From assembly GCA_046484975.1 (NCBI GenBank), contig JAWOHX010000148.1:1-25690 (forward strand): DNA of 25,690 nucleotides, written 5' to 3'. Position 1 is the stretch's first letter, and every line of letters begins with the position of its first letter. The notes under the pieces were generated by a model. It made no database searches and was not told the origin of the DNA. It worked only from the letters and a program-made list of their open reading frames with translations. The stretch comes from JAWOHX01 sp046484975. Its GTDB lineage: Bacteria > Bacillota > Clostridia > DUPQ01. Positions 8,526 through 17,675 of the stretch are shown one piece after another. A program made the translations under genes and the position numbers.

Positions 8526-9536
8526 TCACATTTCCTTCAACAGACTGTCCAGCATTTTGCCGATGTCTGCAAAGGAAAGAATCACCTTCCTGTAATTCAT
8601 CCTGACCGGGCCGGCGATCCCCAGGGTCACATGTCCGCTGTCCCCCAGGTCGATGGTCCTGCTGGCGATGCTGATCTTTGCCAATTGGGCCATGGGATTC
8701 TCGCTGCCGATGGAAATCTTCAGTTTTCCCCCATCGCTGCTGGAAATGATCCCGTAGAGCTCCTCCTTTTTGTTCAGGGCCTCGAAGACTTCCCTGGCGT
8801 CCGCTGCATGGCTGAATTCCGGATAGGCAAGCAGTTTCTCATGGCCTTTGACACAGTAGGTGTAACCGTCGTTTTCCCGGATGGTCCCGATGATCTCATG
8901 GATCACCGTTTTGATGAACTCCTTGTTCTTCCTGTCAAAAAGGTCCGCCAGGCCAAACTCCATCTTCTCGATCTGCCCCACGGTTTTATTCGCGATATTC
9001 TCGTTGATGTATGCTGCAATCAAGTCAACCCTGATCTCGTCGTCCCGATCCACCCGTATGATCCTGTGAGCCACTTTCTTGCTGTCCAGGATCACCACCA
9101 GAACATACTCGTTCTCGTTCAGCGAGAGAATGTGGATGGACTGGACCGTACAGCTTTTCTCCTGCCTCATGAATCCGAGAGAGGCATAGTCGGTGTGGTT
9201 GGAAAGAATCTGGGAAATCCGTTCAATGGCCCTGTCCACTTCCATGAGGATCATCATCTTTTGTATGATGTTGTCCAGATAGCGGACCTGTCCGGTCTCG
9301 GAAAGGATTCTGTCCACATAGAAACGGTAGCCCTTCTCGGAAGGGATGCGGCCTGCGGAGGTGTGGGGTTGGCTGATATAGCCTTCCTGCTCCAGTTCCG
9401 CCATCTCGTTCCGGATGGTGGCGGAGCTGATTCCAAAATCATAATTGGACATGATGGACCTGGAACCCACAGGTTCCGCAGTCTTCACATATTCATCGAT
9501 GATGGCCCTCAGGATGGCCGCGGTCCTCTTGTTCAT
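8526..9536 (-). CDS. hrcA: Heat-inducible transcription repressor HrcA
   Basis: Repressor of class I heat-shock genes that binds CIRCE and is kept active by GroEL. The 336-residue length is typical. The N-terminal winged helix carries the family signature VKTAEPVGSRSI, SSATIRNEMAELE, GYISQPHTSAGRIPSEKGYRFYVD, followed by the GAF-like domain and a C-terminal stretch with HVTLGIAGPVRMNYRKVI. It heads the operon and lies just downstream of a perfect CIRCE, so it should repress itself and grpE-dnaK-dnaJ. GGGAG lies about 10 nt before the ATG. A second purine run (GGAAGG) directly abuts the ATG and is too close to act as the Shine-Dalgarno. Confidence 0.98.
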   Translation of the reverse strand: MNKRTAAILRAIIDEYVKTAEPVGSRSIMSNYDFGISSATIRNEMAELEQEGYISQPHTSAGRIPSEKGYRFYVDRILSETGQVRYLDNIIQKMMILMEVDRAIERISQILSNHTDYASLGFMRQEKSCTVQSIHILSLNENEYVLVVILDSKKVAHRIIRVDRDDEIRVDLIAAYINENIANKTVGQIEKMEFGLADLFDRKNKEFIKTVIHEIIGTIRENDGYTYCVKGHEKLLAYPEFSHAADAREVFEALNKKEELYGIISSSDGGKLKISIGSENPMAQLAKISIASRTIDLGDSGHVTLGIAGPVRMNYRKVILSFADIGKMLDSLLKEM

Positions 9537-9553
9537 CCTTCCGTTTCTCCCAT
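9533..9553 (-). other. Possible 6-codon upstream ORF in the hrcA leader
   Basis: Between CIRCE and hrcA an ATG opens a frame of six codons (M-G-E-T-E-G) whose TGA overlaps the hrcA ATG as ATGA. It contains the hrcA ribosome-binding region. I see no Shine-Dalgarno of its own, since CIRCE lies immediately upstream, so it may be fortuitous. Confidence 0.2.
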
Positions 9554-9557
9554 GGTT

Positions 9558-9584
9558 TTAGCACTCGCAGGTCTTGAGTGCTAA
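9558..9584 (-). promoter_or_regulatory. CIRCE operator (HrcA binding site)
   Basis: A perfect inverted repeat TTAGCACTC-N9-GAGTGCTAA, identical to the consensus CIRCE. It lies 21 bp upstream of the hrcA ATG and starts about 9 bp downstream of the -10 box, so it overlaps or immediately follows the transcription start. HrcA bound there would block initiation of hrcA-grpE-dnaK-dnaJ(-prmA-rsmE). Confidence 0.98.
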
Positions 9585-9593
9585 CCTATAAAA

Positions 9594-9622
9594 AAGATAA
9601 CACCCTCCCCTATGTTTGTCAA
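9594..9622 (-). promoter_or_regulatory. Vegetative promoter of the hrcA-grpE-dnaK-dnaJ operon
   Basis: A perfect -35 TTGACA (9617-9622), a 17-bp spacer, and the -10 TATCTT (9594-9599, 4 of 6 matches) lie in the gap between the hemW stop and CIRCE. The arrangement of a housekeeping promoter followed by CIRCE is the standard class I heat-shock layout. Confidence 0.85.
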
Positions 9623-9629
9623 TATGTTT

Positions 9630-10750
9630 TCAGAATTTTACGAAAACCCGGTTGGCAAAATCCAGTCCCCGGGTTGTGAGGTGGATGGAGTGGTCACCGG
9701 CGGCCAGGAAGCCTTCCCGGACGGAGGTTTCGATCACGTTGCCGTAGACATCGTACAGGCTTTTCCCGTAGGTTCTGAGGAAGTGGTCCGGGTCAATTCC
9801 CCGGTTCAACCGGAGACCAAGGATGACGTATTCACGCATGCTTTCCTCTTCCGTGATCGCTTCCGTCGTTGCCAACGGTTTCTGGTATGAGGCCAGGTCC
9901 CTGATGTATTCCCCCGGTGATGCCTTGTTGGAAAACCTGGATTGTCCAAGGTAGGAATGGGCCCCGGCGCCGAACCCGATGTATTCGTCCAGCACCCAGT
10001 AGCCGATGTTGTGGACGGATTCATACCCTTTCACAGCGAAGTTGGATATCTCGTACTGGAAAATGCTGTTTTTATCGAGTTTTTCCAAGGTGTAGTGGTA
10101 CATCCTCCGGTCCAGTTCCTCATCGGGTTCGGGAAGCAGCTTGTTCTGGATCATATTCCAAAGCGGGGTCTTTTCCTCTATTTTCAAGCTGTAGCAGGAA
10201 ATGTGCTTTGGCATGAGCTCCAGGGCGATGTCCAGGGATTCCTTGTGCATGTCCATTGTCTGGTGGGGGTATCCGATGATCAGGTCCAGGCTGATGTTCT
10301 CGAATCCCGCCCGTTTCGCCTCCTCGATGCTGAGGATGGCGGTGGTCCGGTCATGGGCCCGGCCCATGATCTTGAGCAGGTTGTTGTGGAAGGACTGGAC
10401 CCCGAAGCTGATGCGGTTGACGCCCATCTCACGATACGCCTTCAATTTCCCGTAATCCACGGTCCCCGGGTTGGCCTCGATGGTGACCTCCGCGTCGGCT
10501 CCGAATGAAAACCGTTTCAGGATCCTCCCGATGTACCGTTCCCCGACATGGGAAGGGGTCCCTCCCCCGAAGAAGACGCTTTTTACCGCCCTGCCCTCAA
10601 GCTTTTCCCTCCAGAGGCTGATCTCGGTTTCCATGGCCGTGAAATAGTTGTCGATGAGATAATCCTTGTCGCTGTACGTGTTGAAATCGCAGTACTGGCA
10701 CCTGCTCCGGCAAAAGGGGACATGGATGTAGATCCTGATATTCTCCATCA

Positions 10751-10751
<1 letters not shown>
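9630..10751 (-). CDS. hemW: HemW-type radical SAM protein (heme chaperone)
   Basis: Radical SAM protein related to HemN. HemW proteins bind heme and are thought to deliver it to membrane hemoproteins; they lack coproporphyrinogen oxidase activity and are often misannotated as HemN. The 373 residues begin at the first of two adjacent ATGs. The cluster motif C14-x3-C18-x2-C21 is followed by Asp-Phe, so the fourth Cys of true HemN (CxxxCxxCxC) is absent. GGGTPS follows. Later motifs include IEANPGTVD, NRISFGVQSF and the C-terminal HemN domain (GFGAGAHS, then a Leu-rich ending). The ATG overlaps the lepA stop by one base. The open frame extends 67 codons further upstream inside lepA, but that part has no family resemblance. 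The lepA-hemW-hrcA order is usual for Bacillota. Confidence 0.93.
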
Positions 10752-12556
<1,805 letters not shown>

Positions 12557-12566
12557 TCATGCCTCC

Positions 12567-12595
12567 TTGATATTTCCAGCTCATTATACCATAAT
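12567..12595 (+). promoter_or_regulatory. Promoter of the D-2-hydroxyacid dehydrogenase gene
   Basis: TTGATA (12567-12572), a 17-bp spacer and CATAAT (12590-12595; 5 of 6 matches) point rightward toward the dehydrogenase. The element lies entirely over the opposing lepA promoter and Shine-Dalgarno, so the two promoters should interfere with each other. Confidence 0.6.
12583..12591 (-). promoter_or_regulatory. Extended -10 promoter for lepA-hemW
   Basis: A perfect TATAAT (12583-12588) is preceded by TGG (12589-12591), giving an extended -10, 27 nt upstream of the lepA ATG. No convincing -35 is seen. The surrounding TATGGTATAATGAG is identical to the core upstream of yicC. Confidence 0.65.
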
Positions 12596-12635
12596 ACTAT
12601 ATGGGTGTTCCATAGGAAAAGGAGGGGCAGACGCG

Positions 12636-13616
12636 TTGAAAAAAGGCATATATCTCATGGACAGGGAAAATTTTGACAAGGTCTACCCGCCGCACATCCG
12701 CACCAGGATTGCAAAGCGCCTGGACATGGCCGGCATTTGTATTGACAGGCAGGGGCTCCACAGCCATCCGGATCTCCTGGAAAACGCACAGGTGGTGTTT
12801 TCATCCTGGGGCGCTCCGGTGTTCGATGCGGAGCTCCTACGGGCCATGCCTGCGCTGGAAATCGTTTTTTACGCGGCTGGTTCGGTGAAGCACTTCGTGA
12901 CGGATGCTTTTTTCAAGCGGGGCATCCTTCTTTCCAGCGCCTGGGCAGCCAATGCCGTCCCCGTGGCGGAATACGCCTTCGCCCAGATCATCCTCGCATT
13001 GAAGGGCTACTGGGGTTATCTTCGAAATGCCTCCCCTTATCCAAGGCTGTCTTGTCCTGGCGGATACCGGAGCAGGGTGGGAATCATCTCTCTTGGGATG
13101 ATCGGGAAAAAGGTGTGTGAAAGGCTGTTGACCCTGGACACCCTGAACCTTGCCTTCGATCCCTGTCTGGATGAGTTGACCGCCCGGCAATATGGGGTCA
13201 TCCCCTCTTCCCTCCATGAAATCTTTTCCCTGTGTGACGTGATTTCCCTGCACGCCCCCCTGCTTGACTCGACCCGGGGCATGATTGGCAAGGAGCATTT
13301 TCTCCTGATGAAGCAAGGCGGGGTTTTCATCAATACCGCCAGGGGCGGTCTGGTGGATGAGAAGGGAATGATGGAAGCCTTGCGGCAGAGGCGTGATCTC
13401 ACCGCCCTGCTGGATGTCACCGACCCGGAGCCGCCGGAAAAGGGTTCACCCCTGTATGACATGGAGAATGTCTTTCTGACCCCCCACATCGCGGGCTCCC
13501 TGGACGGGGAATGCGCAAGGATGGGGGAATACATGCTGGAGGAATGCTTTGGCTACCTGGATGGGAAACCCCTGCAATACGCTGTCACAAAAGAGTCACT
13601 TGAGACCTCTGCCTAA
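12636..13616 (+). CDS. D-2-hydroxyacid dehydrogenase (NAD-dependent), TTG start
   Basis: NAD(P)-dependent oxidoreductase of the D-isomer 2-hydroxyacid dehydrogenase family. The substrate is unknown: glyoxylate/hydroxypyruvate or another 2-keto acid is possible. The 326-residue length is normal. The Rossmann motif reads GIISLGMIGK. The catalytic triad is complete: Arg in NTARGG, Glu in DPEP and His in TPHIAGS. The 'DVTDPEPPEKGSPLY' type of loop resembles the subgroup found beside sugar-oxidoreductase genes. The start is taken as TTG because AAAAGGAGG lies about 10 nt before it. The first ATG in frame downstream (12657) has no ribosome site, and frame extension upstream would run into the promoter. 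It is the only plus-strand gene in the window, and its last 21 bp overlap the convergent cca gene. Confidence 0.9.
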   Translation: MKKGIYLMDRENFDKVYPPHIRTRIAKRLDMAGICIDRQGLHSHPDLLENAQVVFSSWGAPVFDAELLRAMPALEIVFYAAGSVKHFVTDAFFKRGILLSSAWAANAVPVAEYAFAQIILALKGYWGYLRNASPYPRLSCPGGYRSRVGIISLGMIGKKVCERLLTLDTLNLAFDPCLDELTARQYGVIPSSLHEIFSLCDVISLHAPLLDSTRGMIGKEHFLLMKQGGVFINTARGGLVDEKGMMEALRQRRDLTALLDVTDPEPPEKGSPLYDMENVFLTPHIAGSLDGECARMGEYMLEECFGYLDGKPLQYAVTKESLETSA

Positions 13617-14729
13617 CGCAAGAAGCGTTTCCCGGTCGTTCATGTACGGGTGCTTCAGCACTTCATCCAGTAGTTTCTCCAATATTTCCCCCGTTTTTTT
13701 CCCCTGAACCGTGATGCCTTCCGCCAGGAGGTCCTCCCCGGATACCGCCAGGTCCTTCAAACGGACGCAGTCCCCCCTCTTATCGATGAGTTTGAGAAGC
13801 TTCAGGCTCCTCCCGCTGAGCAACAGGATCCGTTTCGCATTCATGTTTCCCGCCTGGGACATGATCCTGCGCAGCTGGTATTCCGTGAGCCTGCAGGGCA
13901 GGGGCAGGCTCCCCAGGACCTGGCACACATGCCGGACGGTCTCCTTCTTCACCCGGTACCTCTCCATGATGGCCCGGTGGTCCATGCCTTGCAACAGAAA
14001 TGAGAGCCTTAAGGCCAGGTCCTTTTCCCGGGGCATGCTTTCAAGGCAGACCCCGGAAAACTCCCTGAACAACGCAAAGGACTTGAGAATCTCCATTTTT
14101 CCGGGGTGTCCGGAAAGGATGCATCTCTTCAGTTCCATGGCGGTCCGCTCCATGGGGATTCCCGTCAGGAGGCCTTCATGCTCCAACATGGCATCCATGG
14201 TTTTTTCCTCAATCCGAAAACCCAGTTCACAGGAGAGCCGAATCCCCCTCAGGATCCGCAAGGCATCCTCGTGGAAACGCAAGGAAGCAGCGCCCACTGT
14301 GCGTATCACACCGTCCCGGATGTCCTGCCTGCCGCCGAACAGGTCGATGAGGCCCTCCTGTGGATGGAATGCCATGGCATTGATGGTGAAATCCCTGCGG
14401 GAAAGGTCCTCCTGCAGGGAACCATTGAAAGCGACCCTGTCAGGGCGCCTGTGGTCCGAGTATCCTTCTTCCGTCCGGAATGTGGTGATCTGGTAGATGC
14501 GGCCCTCGTGCCGGACAGTGACGGTGCCGTATGCCGCCCCCGTCTCGTGGCAGACGGGGAAAATTGATTTCATTTCATGGACAAGGGCATCCGTGGCAAT
14601 GTCAATGTCCTTCGGGATGATTCCCATGAATGAATCCCGGACGCATCCCCCCACGAAATATCCCTTCCGGTGATTCTTCTCCAACTCCCGGATGACCCCG
14701 GTATGTGTCTTGAACATCTCCGGATTCAT
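13596..14729 (-). CDS. cca: CCA tRNA nucleotidyltransferase / poly(A) polymerase family protein
   Basis: Class II nucleotidyltransferase, most likely adding or repairing the 3' CCA of tRNA. The catalytic head has GG(27-28)CVRD and the metal-binding DID at 41-43. It is followed by the motif RRDFTINAMA (111-120), DLFGG, and the template motif FHEDALRILRGIRLSCELGF, then ERTAMELKR. The C-terminal half is helical (neck/body/tail) with no obvious HD domain. The 377-residue length suits the short Gram-positive type. AGGGGC lies 5 nt before the ATG, and the gene follows ackA with a 9-bp gap. Poly(A) polymerase activity or a CC-adding or A-adding specialisation cannot be excluded from the sequence. 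The 3' end overlaps the convergent dehydrogenase by 21 bp. Confidence 0.88.
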   Translation of the reverse strand: MNPEMFKTHTGVIRELEKNHRKGYFVGGCVRDSFMGIIPKDIDIATDALVHEMKSIFPVCHETGAAYGTVTVRHEGRIYQITTFRTEEGYSDHRRPDRVAFNGSLQEDLSRRDFTINAMAFHPQEGLIDLFGGRQDIRDGVIRTVGAASLRFHEDALRILRGIRLSCELGFRIEEKTMDAMLEHEGLLTGIPMERTAMELKRCILSGHPGKMEILKSFALFREFSGVCLESMPREKDLALRLSFLLQGMDHRAIMERYRVKKETVRHVCQVLGSLPLPCRLTEYQLRRIMSQAGNMNAKRILLLSGRSLKLLKLIDKRGDCVRLKDLAVSGEDLLAEGITVQGKKTGEILEKLLDEVLKHPYMNDRETLLALGRGLK

Positions 14730-14738
14730 GCCTGCCCC

Positions 14739-16001
14739 TTACTTTTCAAACGGATAGCATTCGGGGATTTCCTGCTCCAGATGTCCCAGGAACAGGGTGT
14801 CGTAGGCGATGACCAGCTCCTCGTCGGTGGGGATCACCATGGCATAGACGGGATTGTCATTGAAATGTCCCGTGGCGATGATGATCTCCTCCCCACGGAC
14901 AGCGTTGTTCTTTTCATCGATGGCGAAGGAAAATCCCTTGAGCATCTGCAGCACCCGCTTGCGGATGTACCATTCGTTCTCCCCCACCCCTGCCGTGAAG
15001 ATGACTGCACTGCAGCCGTTGGTCATGGCCATGTAACTGCCAATGTACCGGGCGATCCGGTAGGCATACATGTTGACAATCTCCTCGCTGTGGGCGTCCC
15101 CTTCCAATGCCCTGGCCCGGATGTCCTGCATCAGGTTGGTCCCGCCGATGGCCAGAAGGCCGGATTCTTTATTGAGCATCCGGTTGACCTCCCGGTATGC
15201 CTCTCCCAGTTCCATCCCCTCCTTGGCCATCCTTTCCGCCACATATCCGATGATGGCCGGGTCTAGGTTCCCGCTGCGGGTTCCCATGATGACCCCTTCC
15301 AGGGGGGTGAATCCCATACTGGTGTCCATGCTCAGCCCGTTGACCACCCGGGTGATGCTGGAGCCATTCCCCAGGTGGGCTGTTACGCAGTTGAACTCGT
15401 CATGGGGCACCTTCAGAATCCTTGCCGCCCTTCTGGAAACGTACAGGTGGCTTGTCCCGTGGAAGCCATACCTTCTGACCAGGTAGTCCTTGTACCATTT
15501 CTCGGGAACGGCATACCGGTGGGCGTATTCCGGGATGGTTCCGTGGAAGGCGGTATCGAACACCGCCACGTTCTTCACGTTGGGCAAAAGCTTCCTGGTG
15601 ATGAGGATGCCCGTCAGGTTCTGGGGATTGTGGAGGGGAGCAAGGGGAGACAGGTGGTCAATGTCCGCAATGACCTTCTCGTCCACCACGACGGAGCCCT
15701 GGTATATGTTTCCGCCATGGACCACCCGGTGGCCAATGGCGACGATGTTTTCCTTGCTGATGTCATTCTCCTCGAAAATGGAGAACATCTCATTGATGGC
15801 GTCCTCATGATTGGCCAGCGGGATGTCATATTTCTTTTTTTCCACGCCGTGGAGATACTTCATGGTGCTCCTCTTGATGTTTCCGATTTCCTCGGCGATG
15901 CCGTTGATGATGGGCTCAACCGTATTGTCGGGATGCACCATGAAAAGGTTGTACTTCAGGGATGAACTTCCGCAGTTCATGGAGAGTATGGTTTTCAGCA
16001 T
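14739..16001 (-). CDS. ackA: Acetate kinase (atypical subgroup)
   Basis: ASKHA-family kinase converting acetyl phosphate and ADP to acetate and ATP. The 420 residues are slightly longer than the usual 395-405. Residues matching the known active site are all present: N9, R92, H124, D149, H181, R242 and a Glu in IPTDEE (395/396). Family signatures are NCGSSSLKYNLF, YGFHGTSH, HLGNGSS, MGTRSGNLDP and TAGVGENE. It departs from common acetate kinases at FDTAFHGTIPE (usually FHQTMP) and at GGTNLMQDIRARA (usually SGISSDMRD). No phosphotransacetylase gene is nearby, so propionate or butyrate use or a different acyl-phosphate source cannot be ruled out. AGAGGTGA lies about 5 nt before the ATG. It is 20 bp after a Gfo/Idh oxidoreductase and upstream of cca. 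Confidence 0.9.
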   Translation of the reverse strand: MLKTILSMNCGSSSLKYNLFMVHPDNTVEPIINGIAEEIGNIKRSTMKYLHGVEKKKYDIPLANHEDAINEMFSIFEENDISKENIVAIGHRVVHGGNIYQGSVVVDEKVIADIDHLSPLAPLHNPQNLTGILITRKLLPNVKNVAVFDTAFHGTIPEYAHRYAVPEKWYKDYLVRRYGFHGTSHLYVSRRAARILKVPHDEFNCVTAHLGNGSSITRVVNGLSMDTSMGFTPLEGVIMGTRSGNLDPAIIGYVAERMAKEGMELGEAYREVNRMLNKESGLLAIGGTNLMQDIRARALEGDAHSEEIVNMYAYRIARYIGSYMAMTNGCSAVIFTAGVGENEWYIRKRVLQMLKGFSFAIDEKNNAVRGEEIIIATGHFNDNPVYAMVIPTDEELVIAYDTLFLGHLEQEIPECYPFEK

Positions 16002-16021
16002 TCTTTCACCTCTGATATTTT

Positions 16022-17077
16022 TTACCCAAGGAACACTTCCCTTTGGGTTTTCGCGCTTTCATAAATGGCATCGAGGATCCTCATGAGCTCCACACCGTCC
16101 TCCACAGGGCTGATGCAGGGGGTACGGTTGATGATGCAGTCCGTGAAATGGTCGATCTCCCGCTGGAAATTTCCCGCAAAGACATCCTTTTCCTTGGTGT
16201 ATCGGGGCGTGATGTCCACATTGTAGCCTTCCAGGGAGGAGATGACCTCCAGTTCGGGCTCCACCATGGCGCCGGCCTTGGTCCCGAAGAGCTCGCAGGT
16301 GGTCTGGTCGTTTTTGATGTGGAGGGTGAAGCTGACTTCCACATGCAGCACCGAGCCGTTCTCAAACCGGATCATTGCGCCTGCAAAATCCTCCACATCG
16401 GAGAGTCCCCCCTTGTCCATGGGGGTGTATCTGTCCAGCAGCTTGACATCGCTTCGGGGCCCCAGGTTGTCAAAGGCAACCCCCGTCACCCGAAGGGCCA
16501 TGGGTTTTCCCATCAGGTACCGGCAAAGGTCGATCATGTGCACGCCCAGGTCGATGAGTGGTCCTCCCCCGGATTTCCCCTTGTCAGAGAACCAGCCGGT
16601 GGGATTGCCGCACCTGCGCAGGCAACTGGTCCTGGCATAATATATCTCCCCCAGGACGCCTTTGTCGATGAGGTCCTTGACCAGGGTGGTGTTCCTGCCG
16701 AATCTCCTCACAAAGCCCACCATCAGGAGTTTCCCGCTGGCTTGCTGCGCCTCTTGCATCATCACGGCCTGGCCGTGGCTCATGGCAAGGGGTTTTTCAC
16801 AAAGCACATGCTTTTTTGCTTTCAGGGCGTCAATGGAGATTTCGGCATGGGAATCGTTCCAGGTGCATACACTCACCGCGTCCAGGTCCAATGCAAGAAG
16901 GTCCCGGTGATGGACGAATGCATGGGGGATGCCATAGTCCTCCGAGAATTTCTCCACCCGTCCGGGACGGATGTCGCAGGCGGCCACCAGCTCCACATGA
17001 GGGTTGTTCAGATAGGAACGGGCATGCAAATGGCTGATGCCCCCGGTCCCGATGATCCCCACCTTCATTTTTCCCAT
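16022..17077 (-). CDS. Gfo/Idh/MocA family oxidoreductase
   Basis: NAD(P)-dependent dehydrogenase probably acting on a sugar, inositol or sugar-derived alcohol; the substrate cannot be assigned. The 351 residues start MGKMKVGIIGTGGISHLHARSY (Rossmann fold). The catalytic-Lys motif is CEKPLAM. The C-terminal domain has GGGPLIDLGVHMIDL (the D-x-G-x-H-x-x-D motif) and the usual EDFAGAMIRFENG. I start at 17077 because GGGGGA stands about 8 nt upstream. An ATG seven codons earlier has no ribosome site. A good promoter precedes it, so it probably heads an ackA-cca transcript. Confidence 0.92.
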   Translation of the reverse strand: MGKMKVGIIGTGGISHLHARSYLNNPHVELVAACDIRPGRVEKFSEDYGIPHAFVHHRDLLALDLDAVSVCTWNDSHAEISIDALKAKKHVLCEKPLAMSHGQAVMMQEAQQASGKLLMVGFVRRFGRNTTLVKDLIDKGVLGEIYYARTSCLRRCGNPTGWFSDKGKSGGGPLIDLGVHMIDLCRYLMGKPMALRVTGVAFDNLGPRSDVKLLDRYTPMDKGGLSDVEDFAGAMIRFENGSVLHVEVSFTLHIKNDQTTCELFGTKAGAMVEPELEVISSLEGYNVDITPRYTKEKDVFAGNFQREIDHFTDCIINRTPCISPVEDGVELMRILDAIYESAKTQREVFLG

Positions 17078-17113
17078 GCTGGATTCCCCCGTTTCCATTG
17101 TATTCGCATATAT

Positions 17114-17142
17114 AATATACCTTGAATCGGGAGGCAGTTCAA
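17114..17142 (-). promoter_or_regulatory. Promoter of the Gfo/Idh-ackA-cca operon
   Basis: TTGAAC (17137-17142), a 17-bp spacer and TATATT (17114-17119; 5 of 6 matches) lie in the 100-bp gap after aroK. The -10 is about 37 nt upstream of the chosen ATG. Confidence 0.65.
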
Positions 17143-17153
17143 TATGAAATGTG

Positions 17154-17170
17154 CCCGGGCTGGACCCGGG
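17154..17170 (-). terminator. GC-rich hairpin after aroK, possible terminator of the aro operon
   Basis: CCCGGG-TCCAG-CCCGGG forms a six-pair all-GC stem, 7 bp after the aroK stop. The sequence after it (CACATTTCAT) is not a clean U-run, so intrinsic termination would be weak. The hairpin lies directly upstream of the -35 box for the next gene. Confidence 0.35.
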
Positions 17171-17177
17171 TGTTCCA

Positions 17178-17675
17178 TTACGGATTGTTTGTGGACATGA
17201 GTCGGATGATCTCCTCGATGGCGATGCCCGGTGTCCTGTCGTTTCCCACGGTGTGGTCCGCCCATTCCCGGTACTTCCCGATCCTCCTGCGGTAAAGCTC
17301 AGGAAGTTTCCCGGGGTTGTTTTTCAGCAGCGGCCTTTTCCCTTCCTGGATGTCCCCGAGGATGTGTTCCAGCGGACGGTCGATGAACACCACCGTTGTC
17401 CACAGTCTGAGCAATTCCCGGTTGGCTTCCCGTTCCACCACGCCCCCGCCGGTTGATATGACGGTATTCGACTGCATGACGCAGGCGGACAGGGCGGACT
17501 CCTCAATGTTTCTAAAATGGTCCTCTCCCCTGGCAAAAAGGTCCTCGATGGACCCATGGTGCTGTTCAATATATGTGTCCACATCCAGGAAATTCATGTG
17601 AAGTCTCCTGGACAAGCGTTTCCCGATGATGCTTTTTCCACTGCCGGGCATGCCGATGAGTGCAATGTTCCTCAT
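17178..17675 (-). CDS. aroK: Shikimate kinase
   Basis: Phosphorylates shikimate at the 3-OH with ATP, the fifth step of the shikimate pathway. The 165-residue length is typical. The P-loop is GMPGSGKS. FLDVDTYIE carries the shikimate/Mg-binding Asp residues, FRNIEESAL the binding Arg and Glu, STGGGVV the triple-Gly motif, and EGKRPLLK the lid Arg. It is the last gene of the aro operon. The ATG overlaps the aroE stop as ATGA, and AGGAG lies 5 nt upstream. In many clostridial operons a type II dehydroquinase (aroQ) follows; here it does not. Confidence 0.96.
   Translation of the reverse strand: MRNIALIGMPGSGKSIIGKRLSRRLHMNFLDVDTYIEQHHGSIEDLFARGEDHFRNIEESALSACVMQSNTVISTGGGVVEREANRELLRLWTTVVFIDRPLEHILGDIQEGKRPLLKNNPGKLPELYRRRIGKYREWADHTVGNDRTPGIAIEEIIRLMSTNNP

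Noticed and set aside
16043..17125. Long plus-strand open frames opposite real genes (also at 4533-5498, 3033-3797, 17660-18481, 11123-11944)
   Set aside because: They lie antisense to well-conserved genes (Gfo/Idh, prmA/dnaJ, yicC/rsmE, aroE, lepA), their translations resemble no protein family, and such frames are expected in G+C-rich coding DNA.
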